Source of the DNA: Callorhinus ursinus
Lineage: Eukaryota; Chordata; Mammalia; Carnivora; Otariidae
NCBI RefSeq assembly: GCF_003265705.1
Contig: NW_020312785.1
Span: forward strand, 17,865,961 to 17,929,960
Reading direction: 5' to 3'
DNA: 64,000 nt
Shown: positions 54,326 through 64,000 of the stretch, one piece after another
How the letters are laid out: the number at the start of each line of letters is the position of its first letter
How positions within the stretch are numbered: the first letter of the stretch is position 1
Program-made: the position numbers and the translations under genes
The notes under the pieces: model-generated
The model's input: the letters and a program-made list of their open reading frames with translations, nothing else
What the model was told of the DNA's origin: nothing
The model's database searches: none

Positions 54326-56632
54326 TAAGATATCACATTTCTTTATTTTGTTTAAATGCAATCGAGCTGCTTCGAGCACCAATCAGCTGGCAGGAAATTC
54401 CATTTCAGTCATTTCTGGATTGACCTCCTCCATTCACATTTCCAGGTGATACAAAGGTTGGGAATGGGGATGTCTTCTGCACTCCAAAATACTGAAAGAA
54501 AGGCTATGGTCTCCACTGGTCCCCACTGATATGCTCATTGTTTGGGTCACATGATCTGCCCCTGAGGAAAGTTGTATTCACAACTTGAAGGAGGGTCTCT
54601 GTCATCTCAATTCCTGAGGCCACAGCTCCTAGAGTCCCTCCTCCCTAGCATCCTAAAGCAACCAACCCAACTGGGAGTTAACAAGCAGGACCTATGCTAC
54701 CTTTTTGGGAAACCACCTAAACCCCCTTCCTCCTGCTGGACTCGAGGAATTGCTTGCCTATATCCAATCCTATTTCCATGCCTAAACCTCCCTGCCCTGC
54801 CAAAGCTCTTATCTTTCTTCTTTTCCAGAGAAGAGAATGGGTCCCTACAATGGATCTAGTTTTGCAAAAGAAAACAAAACAAAACAGAAAAAAGAATGAA
54901 GCTGTTCTCTGGCAACATCTGCTTTCCATTCAGCAACCCAAAGCCCCTGGGGCAAAGGAACACAATGGTTTGGCTACTTTCTTGGAATGGGAAAGGGAAA
55001 AATACCTTTAGCAGTGAAAACAAAGATGTATTTTTTTTAATTATAGACCAATAAAATAAAAATCCTGCCTCTAATATAAGTACATATATACATATACAAC
55101 AGATATTTATTTAATTATATTCATAATATACACAGTTGAATGATTGCCTGGGTGAAAAGATTTTCATTGTAAAAGCAATAACTTTTATTACAATGACCTG
55201 TCTTATTCTCCAGTCTTCTACTATTGCCTTTGAACCACATTCCAACCCAGGGAAAAAACATGTTTATAAAACTGCAAAGGTCAAGACCAGTAATGGAAAT
55301 TGATTTTACATGCTCAGCGGAGTGTTTTTAAAAACCATGGAATGGTCTAAGGGAAAAGAAATCTGTTTAATTACTCGACAGTCTTTTGTAGTCCATTAAA
55401 AAGGCTCCACAATTGTCTACCTCTCCTGAACCAACTTAACATAAATCCTTCCCATTAAAGAAGCACTTCTTAGAAATGGCACAGAATGCACCCTTCTGAA
55501 GAGGTGAAAAACTCCAGAGGATGAACTCCAACTGAGAATAATGATTCCTACATGAAGACAAGCTGCTTCCTTTAAATGTTTTTAATGAGGCTGAAATTTC
55601 ACTCAAAGCTCCTGCCCAATACCTGAGTAGCTGGTCCCTTTGAACTTGTATTTTTCTCCCATCACTGTCTGTTTGATAAGATGATGGGGAAGAAATCAAT
55701 AGCCTCTGTTTCAGGAGCAATTATGGTGTACTTTTGCCTTCATTCTTTTGAATTTCAGTCTATCATGGTCAACACTGAAAGTCTTTTTCCTACATTCTAG
55801 AGCAAATCCATGGTAATTTGAAATATGATTTTACTGTAACAACTGACAACTTTTTAAATTCTTACCATTTAGATAAGAAATAAAGAAGAAAATGGTATAT
55901 AAATTAGATTCAAGGAGCTGTATATGTGATTGACTACTTGCTTATACAAGCAAGTACGCTTACCTTGATAAGTCAATACTCAAATGAGTCTTCTGGGATA
56001 ACTTCTCCAGCTAGGGAGGTCAGACTGCAAATTCTTCTAAAGATCATTGTGTTCATTAGATCATTAATTGAATTAGTTCCATTTAATTAAAGGTCTTGAA
56101 TAACATAGTCAAGCACTACTGTCTGGAATTTTAGTCTTTCTAGACAAGCCATAATTAATTAATTATGCATTAACTATACAGTATCTATTTTTAGGACAGT
56201 AACAGGGAAACCATGATAAATGGCTTGTACTACCACTGCTAGTTTGAAACAAACTATATTTCAGATGCATTTATACTGCTCTCCCCCCATACTAACATGA
56301 CTTCACTATGTTATAATTGTTATGTCCAAGTAGGTTCTCATCTAAGGCTTCTTTCACTTCTTGTCTTAATTGAAATTTAGCTTTCTCCTGATTCCAGTGA
56401 GGGCTGCTTCCTTCTACTAGTCCTAAACCTACAACAGAGTTGCCTTTTTTTTCTTCCAGACTGTAGTTTTCAGCTTAAGAAAACAAAACAAAACAAAACA
56501 ACAGCCTCAATAATTTCTATTATTCTTTTGAAATTCATGTTATTTACTTACACTAGTGAGACCCATCTTAGTCAATTATCCATGACCTTCCATAAGGTTT
56601 TGAATTACTAGGTCAGTTTTCTTTTTCATCTA
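54326..56632. other. Unassigned 2.3 kb
   Basis: The longest stretch without any repeat that I can name. It holds an AAAAC-rich patch (56478-56502) and short palindromic AT sequence near 56155-56165 ('aattaattaattat'). No exon is supported. Confidence 0.5.
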
Positions 56633-57329
56633 TGATAGGCTAACAAATGGAACCACAAAATACAACATGCCCTCATCCCTGGAACCTGTAAATGCTACCT
56701 TATTTGAAAAAGGAGTTGATGTGATTAAATTAAGAGTCTTGAGATGAGATTGTCCTGGATTATGTGTATGGGCCCTAAATGCTGTCATATGTGTCTTAGT
56801 AAGAGAGAGGCAGAGGGAAAACTTGACACACACTCAAAGAAGGCAGTGTGAAGATGAAATGGAGAGAGTTGAAGATGCTGGCCTTGAATATTGGAGAGAT
56901 GCTGCCACAAGCCAGGAATGACAGTAGCCATCAGAAGCTGGAAGAGAGGGGCACCTGGGTGGCTCAGTTGGTTAAGCATCTGACTTTGGCTCAGGTCATG
57001 ATCTTGGGGTCCTGGGAACGAGCCCCATGTCAGGCTCTGTGCTCAGTGGGGAGTCTGCTTGTCCTTCTGCCCCTCCCCCTGCTCATACTTTCACTCTTTC
57101 TCAAATAAATAAAATCTTTAAAAAAAAAAAAAAGAAGAAGAAGCTAGAAGAGTAAAGGAACCTAATGTGTGTTAGAACCTTCAGAGGGAGCACAGCCCTG
57201 CCAACATCAACAGCCCAGTGATACTGATATTGGACTTCTGGCCTCCAAAACTGAAAGAGAATAAATTGTTGTTGTTTTAAGCCAGCAAGTGTATAGCATT
57301 TTGTTATAGAACCATAGGATTTTAACATA
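56633..57329 (+). mobile_element. MaLR-type LTR (MLT1 relative), sense, split by a SINE
   Basis: 'gggccctaaatgctgtc', 'gagagaggcagagggaaaac', 'ccacaagccaggaatgac', 'cagccctgccaacatc' and 'ggacttctggcctccaaaac' are in family order, ending 'agcattttgttatagaacc'. Confidence 0.8.
56948..57139 (+). mobile_element. Can-SINE inside an LTR
   Basis: 'gaagctggaagag' at 56934-56946 against 'gaagctagaagag' at 57140-57152. Confidence 0.95.
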
Positions 57330-57460
57330 TTATCCTATTCTTTATTTTCATTCTCTAAGACTTTACCACTTATATTGTACCATGAAGTCATATAGAAAAC
57401 CAAGAAAGGAGGAATCATAAAAGCCTATGAATAGTCTCAAGAACAAGAGAGTGATCAATA

Positions 57461-57657
57461 GGGGCGCCTGGGTGGCTCAGTCATTAAGCGTCTGCCTTCG
57501 GCTCAGGTCATGATCCCAGGGTCCTGGGATCGAGCCCCGCATCGGGCTCCCTGCTCCACGGGAAGGCTGCTTCTCCCTCTCCCACTCCCCCTGCCTGTGT
57601 TCCCTATCTCGCTGTGTCTCTCTCTGTCAAATAAATAAATAAAATCTTTAAAAAAAA
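57461..57657 (+). mobile_element. Can-SINE, full length, young
   Basis: 'agagtgatcaata' is identical at 57448-57460 and 57658-57670. Almost identical to the 1244 copy over the head. Confidence 0.97.
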
Positions 57658-57670
57658 AGAGTGATCAATA

Positions 57671-58154
57671 TCTTTCAATATTATCAAAAGTTTAAAGATT
57701 TTAAACTGTCTGTTAGATTAGGCAATTAGGAAATCTTCAGTAACAAAAGAAGAATAGTTTCAACTTGGTGATAGGGATGGCAGTCCATATCCAGTATCCA
57801 GTAGATTGAGCAGTGAATAGGGACTCAAAAGACAAAATCAGTAAGGATAGATCTGATTTTCAAACATTGTGTTTGCACATAGAAACAGATATATAAAACG
57901 TTTATCTGGAGTAGAATATAAACCCAAAGTTAATTATTCTTAAGGGGGAGACTTGAGGATATTCATAAGAAAGCAACCAATAGAGGCAGAAGACAGAACA
58001 CACAAGAGCAAAGAAACTTGATAAAAGGAGGTCTCTGAAGAAATGGGAAGGCTAAGAACAGGCTATGTTAAAAGATCAGGCATGAAAAGATATAAGGACA
58101 CTGCTTCCTCTGAGATGGGAATGAAGCAATAAAAATGGGTAAAGAGGCAACTAG
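57671..58154. other. Unassigned DNA
   Basis: I can name no repeat, gene or RNA in this stretch. Confidence 0.45.
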
Positions 58155-58920
58155 TTTTGTATTAGCATGTGGCAGATTACCATTTCCTATTTGTATGCTC
58201 TTTAATAATGTGACCATGTCACTCCCACATCAAAAGATGGTCATTCTCTTACCCTTGAATCTAGGCTGTTTTTAGCAACTTGCTGGACCAATAGAATGCA
58301 ATAAACCTGACATTCCAGGACCTCCAAGGCTTATGTCCACATTTTGGAACACTGGATCTTTGGACACTCCCTTTCAGACCTAGCCACCATGCTGGGAGCA
58401 GCCACACAGAGCCACTGGAGAGGCCAGCCCCACATAGATGCTCTGGTCAACAGCCCCAGCCCAGCTCTTAGCTTACAACCAACAACAGTTGTCAGCCTTG
58501 TGTAAGAGACATCTTGGGCATTCAGCCAAGTCAAATCTTCAAACTGTCTTTGGTCAAGCTGCAATCACATGAGACACCCAAAATGAGAACTGACCAGCTG
58601 TGCCCACCAACCCACATAACCTTAAGAGAAAAATAATTGTTTTATTTTTTTATTTTTTTTTAAGATTTTATTTATTTATTTCACACACAGAGAGAGAGAG
58701 CACAAGCAGGAGGAGCAGCAGGCAGAGGGAGAAGCAGACTCCCCGCCGAGCAGGGAGCCCAACGTGGGACTCGATCCCAGGACCCTGGGATCATGACCCG
58801 AGCCGAAGGTAGATGTTTAACCGACTGAGCCACCCAGGCACCCGAAAAATAATTGTTTTAAGCCACTAAATCTTGGGGTGTTTTGTTACCCAGTCAAGGC
58901 TAATTGGAACACAGAAGAAT
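58155..58920 (+). mobile_element. Ancient LTR (MaLR-related), sense, split by a SINE
   Basis: 'ttgctggaccaatagaatgc', 'gccaccatgctgggagc', 'gaccagctgtgccc' and, after the SINE, 'gttttaagccactaaatcttggggtg' region and 'gttacccagtcaaggc' follow a common old LTR ending in the same 'ttttaagccac' module as MLT1. The left limit is approximate. Confidence 0.65.
58645..58843 (-). mobile_element. Can-SINE, antisense, perfect 17-bp duplication
   Basis: 'gaaaaataattgtttta' is identical at 58628-58644 and 58844-58860. A CACACA patch replaces the start of the GA-rich middle. Confidence 0.97.
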
Positions 58921-60189
58921 GGGAAGTTAAAAGAGAGTTCAAGCTTTATTTTCTCTTAGTTGAGCAGAATGCTAAATGATTTGGAATAGCTAATATGAGG
59001 AATGAAACGGATAACTGATCAGGGTCATGTAGAAAAATTATTAAACACTGTTAAGGACCCAATTCATGTGATAGACCTAAATCTGTGATGGCATCAATCC
59101 CCTTTATGATTTTTCTCTAGTAAAATGCAAAAGATCCATATAGGTTTGAGGTTCAGCAGTGTGGATAAACAGAAAAGCAAGGGGCCAAGAGAGCAGAGGG
59201 TGGTGCTGAGAAAATGGTTAAGCAGTAAATCAGTGCCCAGGAGCAGGGCTGACTGATAACTTAGGCACAGAGTCTAGGGTCCACAAAAATGTTTTAATTT
59301 CTTTCAGAATCAGAAGAAAAACTTTCAGGCCAAAGAAAATGTTATATTTACTTTTTATAAGTGCAATTGTAAAATATATAATTTTTTCTTCTTTTTTTAA
59401 TGGAGAAAGGGACCTATGAAGGCAAAAACGCCTAAGGCTCATGAAAGTCATTATGTGCGCCTGCCTAGGAAAGGCAGATAATATGAGAAAAAAAGGAAGA
59501 GTTAAGGTTTAGAGGTCTTGAGGAAACTATTATGAATTTGTAGTCAAATTAGGATAGCAAGAAACATGAAAGGATAAGGGATTGTGATGAGGGAGTAGAA
59601 TGTGAGAGGTTTAAGTTTTCAGAAAAGGAGAAGGGTCTCACAGGGGATGAGAAGCTCCAGGACATGGTGGTGAGACGTGGGAAGAGAGGTGACTGTTGGA
59701 GCGGAGGAGATCAAGGACCAAGATGGGTGGGAGGTTGAAAAGGTCATTTGTACTGAAGTGATCCAAGATGGCAGCAGGAGTTAGAAAGACTAGGATTTTA
59801 GATGGACTAAAACTTTTTATATAAAAATTGAAGTACTGGAAGAAACAATGACATTTTTTCTTAGTTGACATTTATTGACAAAATTCACCCTAAGTGGAAT
59901 TTTGAGAGGCTCCTTAATTTTTATAATACTAAAATATGCAATATAGTATTATTAACTATAGTCACCATGTAGTACAGAAATTTTTAAAATTAATTTCGAA
60001 GTAGGAAAAGTATAGGCATGACAGATAGCAAAATGGAGAGATTAGTAAACAAAGCAAATAAATTTGTTCTGCACAATAAACATCAAAACCCAAATAACCA
60101 TTCAACAAACTAGGAAAAAATATATTTCAATTCATATATCAGTAGAGGTCTATTTTCCTTATTATGTAAAAACCTGCAACAGTAAGAAG
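58921..60189. other. Mostly unassigned 1.27 kb
   Basis: A short 'tagtattattaactatagtcaccatg' region at 59944-59970 may be antisense L1 3' UTR. I can name nothing else. Confidence 0.4.
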
Positions 60190-61236
60190 ATAGGTAAGGG
60201 TTCTGAACCCTGTTCTAACGTGTGGTGTTTTTTTCCCACTCCATTAGCTAGATGTCCTACAATTCAACTCAATTCTAACATCACCCAGAGATTGCATCAG
60301 ATTCCACATGTTAAGGGCTCAGTTCCACAAGACTACCCTCCACTTCAGATACCGAGCACAAGTTCAGGTTAACAGTGCTTCTGCCTGATCAGCTATAAAT
60401 TAGAAGTTCCCACAACTCCCTCCTTGGGGTCAATTAATTTGCCAAAGCAGCTCACAAAACTCATGAAACCCATTTACCCACATGATTACTAGTTTATTAC
60501 AAGAGGTATTGAAGGATACAATCAACAAGGAGATGAAGAGATACATAGGGTGAGGTCCTGAACAAAGGACCTTCTGTCCTAGTGAAGTTTGGGGCCCAGC
60601 ATGGTGGCACATGCAAGAGTTCTGTCTCACCAACCCAGAAGCTCTCCGAACCAACTCCTTCTGGATTTTTTCGGAGGCTTCATTACATAGGCATGATTGA
60701 TGAAATCATTGGTTATTGGTGATTGATTCAACCTCTGTCCCCCTCTCCCCTCCCCAGAGGTCAGGAGGATGGGACTGAAAGTGCCAACCCTCTAATCACA
60801 TGGTTGGTTCTCCTAGCAATGAACCCCCAACCTTAGGTGGGGTCCAAAATCACCTCACTGACATAACAAAAGACTGCCCCTTCACCGCTCTCATTACTTA
60901 GAAAACTCCTAAATTCCATAGGTTTAAAAAGCTCTGTGCCAGGGGCACCTGGATGGCTCAGTCAGTTAAGCGTCTGCCTTCAGCTGGGGTCTGGCTAGGG
61001 TCATAGCCCTGGGGTCCTGGGGTCCTGGGATCGGCCCACCCCCGAGTCAAGCTCCCTGATCAATAGGAAGTCTGCTTGTCCCTTTCCCTCTGCCCCTCCT
61101 CCCCACTTGTGTTCTCGCTCTCTCTCTCAAATAAATAAATAAAATCTTATAAATAAATAAATAAATAAATAGCTCTGTGCCAGAAATAGGGATGAAGACC
61201 AAAATATGTATTTCTTATTATGAATCACAGTATCAA
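60190..61236 (-). mobile_element. MLT2-like ERVL LTR, antisense, split by a SINE
   Basis: 'ccaacccagaagctctccgaacc' region, 'ggaggcttcattacataggc' region, 'aatcattggttattggtg' and 'cagaaatagggatgaag' reach 'tgtatttcttattatgaatcac' region, the reverse complement of the LTR start seen at 28256. The left part (60190-60430) may be LTR or adjoining internal sequence. Confidence 0.78.
60943..61170 (+). mobile_element. Can-SINE inside the ERVL LTR
   Basis: 'agctctgtgccag' is identical at 60930-60942 and 61171-61183. The head carries a duplicated 'ctggggtc' block and the tail an (AAAT)n array. Confidence 0.95.
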
Positions 61237-61505
61237 AATATAGGCAAAGGAGATGGCCAACAAGTCACAGAAAGGGAAGTACAGGGCTACACATTTGAAA
61301 AGATGTTCATCCTCTCTCAAAGTAGGAGAATCGCAAATTGAAACTTCAATGAAATATTTTTCAATTATCAAACTGGCAAAGGAAAAAAAAAGAAATATTG
61401 TGTTGGCAAGGATAATGAGACACTGATTCTGAAAGATCACTGATGCGTGTGTAAATCAGCACACAGCCCATGGAGAGCAATTTTGTCAATATCTACCACA
61501 ACTTT

Positions 61506-61704
61506 TTTTTTTTTTTAAGATTTTATTTATTTACTTGACAGAGAGAGACACAGCGAGAGAGGGAACACAAGCAGGGAGAGTGGGAGAGGGAGAAGCAGGC
61601 TTCCCACGGAGCAGAGAGCCCGATGCGGGGCTCGATCCCAGGACCCTGGGACCATGACCTGAGCCGAAGGCAGACGCTTAATGACTGAACCACCCAGGTG
61701 CCCC
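61506..61704 (-). mobile_element. Can-SINE, antisense, inside L1
   Basis: 'tctaccacaacttt' is identical at 61492-61505 and 61705-61718. Confidence 0.97.
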
Positions 61705-61855
61705 TCTACCACAACTTTAAAAAAGCAAATAACTTTTGACCCAGTAATCTCATTTCTATGAACTGATATCACAAATAACTTGCAAATATAAAAGAAGACA
61801 TAGGTAAAATGTTATGTATAGTAGCTTCGTTTGCAATGGCAGAAGACTTTTTTTT

Positions 61856-62047
61856 TTAAGATTTATTTATTTATTTATTTGAGAGAGAGAGAATGAGAGA
61901 TAGAGAGCATGAGAGGGAAGAGGGTCAGAGGGAGAAGCAGACTCCCCGCTGAGCAGGGAGCCCGATGTGGGACTTGATCCTGGGGCTCCAGGATCATGAC
62001 CTGAGCTGAAGGCAGTCGCTTAACCAGCTGAGCCACCCAGGCGCCCC
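61856..62047 (-). mobile_element. Can-SINE, antisense, inside L1
   Basis: 'aagacttttttttaag' style flanks at 61843 and 62048 mark the duplication, blurred by the T run. Subtype shared with the 6420 copy. Confidence 0.94.
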
Positions 62048-62340
62048 AAGACTTTTTTTTAAGAAGGAAAATTTGCATGTACTAATAGGAAAAATTATTT
62101 AAAATATTTTGTTAAGCAAAAAATAGTTTTCAGAACAGTATCTATAATATCTTATCACCTGTATATTTCTAAGAAATAATTTATACATAAATATGCATAC
62201 ATATACATAATATATATGATTCTATTTTCATAAGATATCTCTGGAAGCATATCCAAAAATTGGTGATGATAGTTCCTTCCAGACAGAGGTAGCGGGGAAC
62301 TGGAAGACATGGGGGTAAGACAATTTTCATTTCACATTCT

Positions 62341-63252
62341 TTTTGATGAGGAACCACTTGTCACAGTCCTCAGTAATCCTGCAAGTGACCAGATTAGTTG
62401 AGGTAGGGTAGTAGGTGTTAGAATTGAGTATCATACAACTCAAAGAAAGAGGACATGTTTGGAGAGTCCAGGTTTGGAAGTAACAACGAAAGTCTAAATG
62501 AATATCATTCCTGGCCCAGAGATACAAATGAAGAAATAATGGCTAGCATCTTTAAAGAAAGCTGCCTGAGAAGTGATGATGTCAAGGAAAAGCCCAGTTT
62601 ACATTAGAACAAGAATACAGTGAGTTCCATGAAGAGATTTAGGAAACATCCTAAATGTAGAGAATAAAATATTTCCAAAAAGCAGTAGAAAGGGTTGTGA
62701 GAGAGGTCAGCAGTGGGAAGCAATGAAAGGATGACTCAGAGAGGAAAAGCACAGAGCAGGTTAGAGAAGAAAATAAGAAATAAATGCCTGAAGAGCCCGC
62801 ATTCTAGAATAAAGGGTGACAGCCATGAAAAGCATGAAAGGAATTAATAGCTAACAAAGTTCTGTGGTTTTATCAGTGTCACTTGAGCTCAGGCCCCAGG
62901 TGACCCAATGGTGTTAGCCTGGTCTGTAAGTGCTAAGACTGGTACAGGCTAGAACCCATGTGTTATCAACTGTTTGACTATGGCATTTATTCTATGGACT
63001 CTTCGTACAGTGGTCCTAATAGAAATTCAGTAAAAAAAATTCTTTTTCTGCCACCACAAAATTCAACACTAGGTAGTGTGGACCACCCACAAGGAGGGCC
63101 TGTCTCCAAACCTCATCATCAACTTGAAATTTCACTTTCTGAGCTATTTTTCCCACAGACTCTTTTACTCACTATAACTGAACTTGCTTTTGCCTTCACT
63201 GAGACCTCTAGTCAAACAGAACAGAGAAGAAATGTTAGAGATCATCTTACCC
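62341..63252. other. Unassigned DNA
   Basis: The + strand is open for 120 codons at 62958-63320, running into repeats; not recognised. No repeat that I can name. Confidence 0.4.
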
Positions 63253-63297
63253 TAGTGGTTCTCAACTCTGGCTGCTCAACAGAAATCACTTGGCATT
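63253..63297 (+). mobile_element. hAT-Charlie element, left end only
   Basis: 'agtggttctcaactctggctgctcaacagaaatcac' region is the left terminus of a MER20-type element. L1 sequence replaces the rest. Confidence 0.65.
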
Positions 63298-63517
63298 CTA
63301 ATAACATGGATGGACATTGAGAGCATTATGCTAAATGAAATAAGTCAGACAAAGAAAGAAATACTGTATGATCTCACTTGTATGTAGAACCTAAAAAACA
63401 AAACAAATAAAACAAACAAAGCAAAAAGCAAAACTCATAGAAACAGAGACTAGATCAGTGGTTGACAGGGGTGGGAAGTGGAGAGAATGGGTGAAGGTGG
63501 TTTAAGGGTACAAACTT

Positions 63518-63927
63518 GACAAACCATGAGGGACTAATGGACTAGGGGAAACAAACTGAGGGTTTCAGAGGGGAGGGGGGTGGGGGGATGGGTGGGCCCA
63601 GTGATAGGTATTAAGGAGGGCACGTGTTGCATGGAGCACTGGGTGTGATATGCAAACAATGAATCATGGAACACTACATCAAAAACTAATGATGATGGGG
63701 CGCCTGGGTGGCTCAGTCGTTAAGCGTCTGCCTTCGGCTCAGGTCATGATCTCAGGGTCCTGGGATCGAGCCCCACATCGGGCTCCCTGCTCGGTGGGAG
63801 GCCTGCTTCTCCCTCTCCCACTCCCCCTGCTTGTGTTCCTGCTCTCACTATCTCTCTCTGTCAAATAAATAAAATCTTTAAAAAAAAACCAAAAAACTAA
63901 TGATGGTGACTAACATAACATTAAAAA
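63518..63927 (+). mobile_element. Younger L1 3' end inserted in an older L1
   Basis: 'gaccatgagggactaatgg'-like start, 'aaacaaactgagggtttcag', 'gcatggagcactgggtg', 'aacaatgaatcatggaac' and, after the SINE, 'gactaacataacattaaaaa'. The duplication 'aagggtacaaactt' is identical at 63504-63517 and 63928-63941. Confidence 0.92.
63697..63890 (+). mobile_element. Can-SINE inside the younger L1
   Basis: 'aaaaactaatgatgatg' at 63681-63697 against 'aaaaactaatgatggtg' at about 63892-63908. It is the youngest layer of the nest. Confidence 0.96.
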
Positions 63928-64000
63928 AAGGGTACAAACTTCTGGTTATAAGATGACTGGGGAATTTAATGTACAGCATGATGATTACAGTTATGTAGTG

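Larger units (their letters stand above)
61240..62340 (+). mobile_element. Old L1M 3' part, sense, split by two SINEs
   Basis: 'gaaaagatgttcatcctc', 'atcgcaaattgaaac', 'aattatcaaactggcaaag', 'gcaattttgtcaatatctacc', 'cttttgacccagtaatctcattt' region and 'gcaatggcagaagac' follow the end of L1 ORF2 and the 3' UTR. Frames are broken. Confidence 0.85.
63298..64000 (+). mobile_element. Older L1 3' UTR, sense, carrying a younger L1
   Basis: 'catggatggacattgagagc', 'gctaaatgaaataagtcag', 'tgtatgatctcacttgtatg' and, after the inserted L1, 'tctggttataagatgac' belong to one L1MA-like 3' UTR. It runs off the window end. Confidence 0.88.

Noticed and set aside
1..64000. A previously undescribed multi-gene system
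   Set aside because: No cluster of intact, co-oriented genes exists on either strand; the content is explained by transposable elements, simple repeats and unassigned noncoding DNA.

Overview
This window looks like nuclear DNA from a carnivoran mammal. I find no intact protein-coding gene, no structural RNA gene, no CRISPR array and no prokaryotic feature. The decisive marker is the carnivoran tRNA-Lys-derived SINE (Can-SINE). I count 51 copies, 31 on the + strand and 20 on the - strand, about one per 1.25 kb and roughly 15% of the sequence. The 'cgcctgggtggctcagt' heads and 'tcaaataaataaataaaatctt' tails fit an arctoid caniform (bear, seal or mustelid side) better than the canid or felid forms I remember. 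The species cannot be fixed by eye.

Layout. 1-12 kb: low-complexity and unassigned DNA with SINEs, an antisense L2 remnant near 2.0-2.5 kb, an old repeat at 5.0-5.8 kb broken by an L1 tail that itself holds a SINE, and an antisense L1 3' UTR at 7.2-8.0 kb. 12-19 kb: an L1 tail, a local tandem duplication at 14.2-14.5 kb, a long antisense L2 (17.3-18.6 kb) carrying a SINE and a hAT element, and a nearly complete MLT1A-like solo LTR (18.74-19.2 kb). 19-22 kb: mostly unassigned, with a purine-strand tract at 21.7 kb. 22.3-26.2 kb: three sense-strand L1 fragments, including about 2.7 kb of decayed ORF2. 26.7-28 kb: a sense L2 with reverse-transcriptase-region remnants. 28.2-29.7 kb: an MLT2-like ERVL LTR and a hAT element, both opened by SINEs. 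30-39 kb: thinly repeated DNA with a CTCF-like motif at 34.58 kb. 39.9-40.8 kb: an antisense MLT1A-like LTR split by a second solo LTR of about 527 bp. 43.2-44.5 kb: an antisense L1 with an ORF2 C-terminal remnant. 46-49 kb: mostly unassigned. 49.3-53.8 kb: MLT1-like LTR, dense SINEs, a hAT element and an ancient L1M. 56.6-58.9 kb: two more ancient LTRs, each split by a SINE. 60.2-62.3 kb: an antisense MLT2-like LTR followed by an L1. 63.25-64 kb: a four-deep nest (hAT, old L1, younger L1, SINE).

Nothing here works as a pathway. The window records transposon accumulation, and the many target-site duplications let the insertion order be read directly. Every reading frame long enough to notice is a repeat remnant, lies in a SINE, or is within what chance gives in 64 kb of AT-rich DNA. 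I did not find a new biological system. The observations most worth checking are the CTCF-like site, the LTR-in-LTR insertion, a 65-bp L1-tail insertion, the repeated use of one insertion target at 35.6-35.95 kb and the duplication at 14.2-14.5 kb. Repeat family names are given from memory and were not searched.
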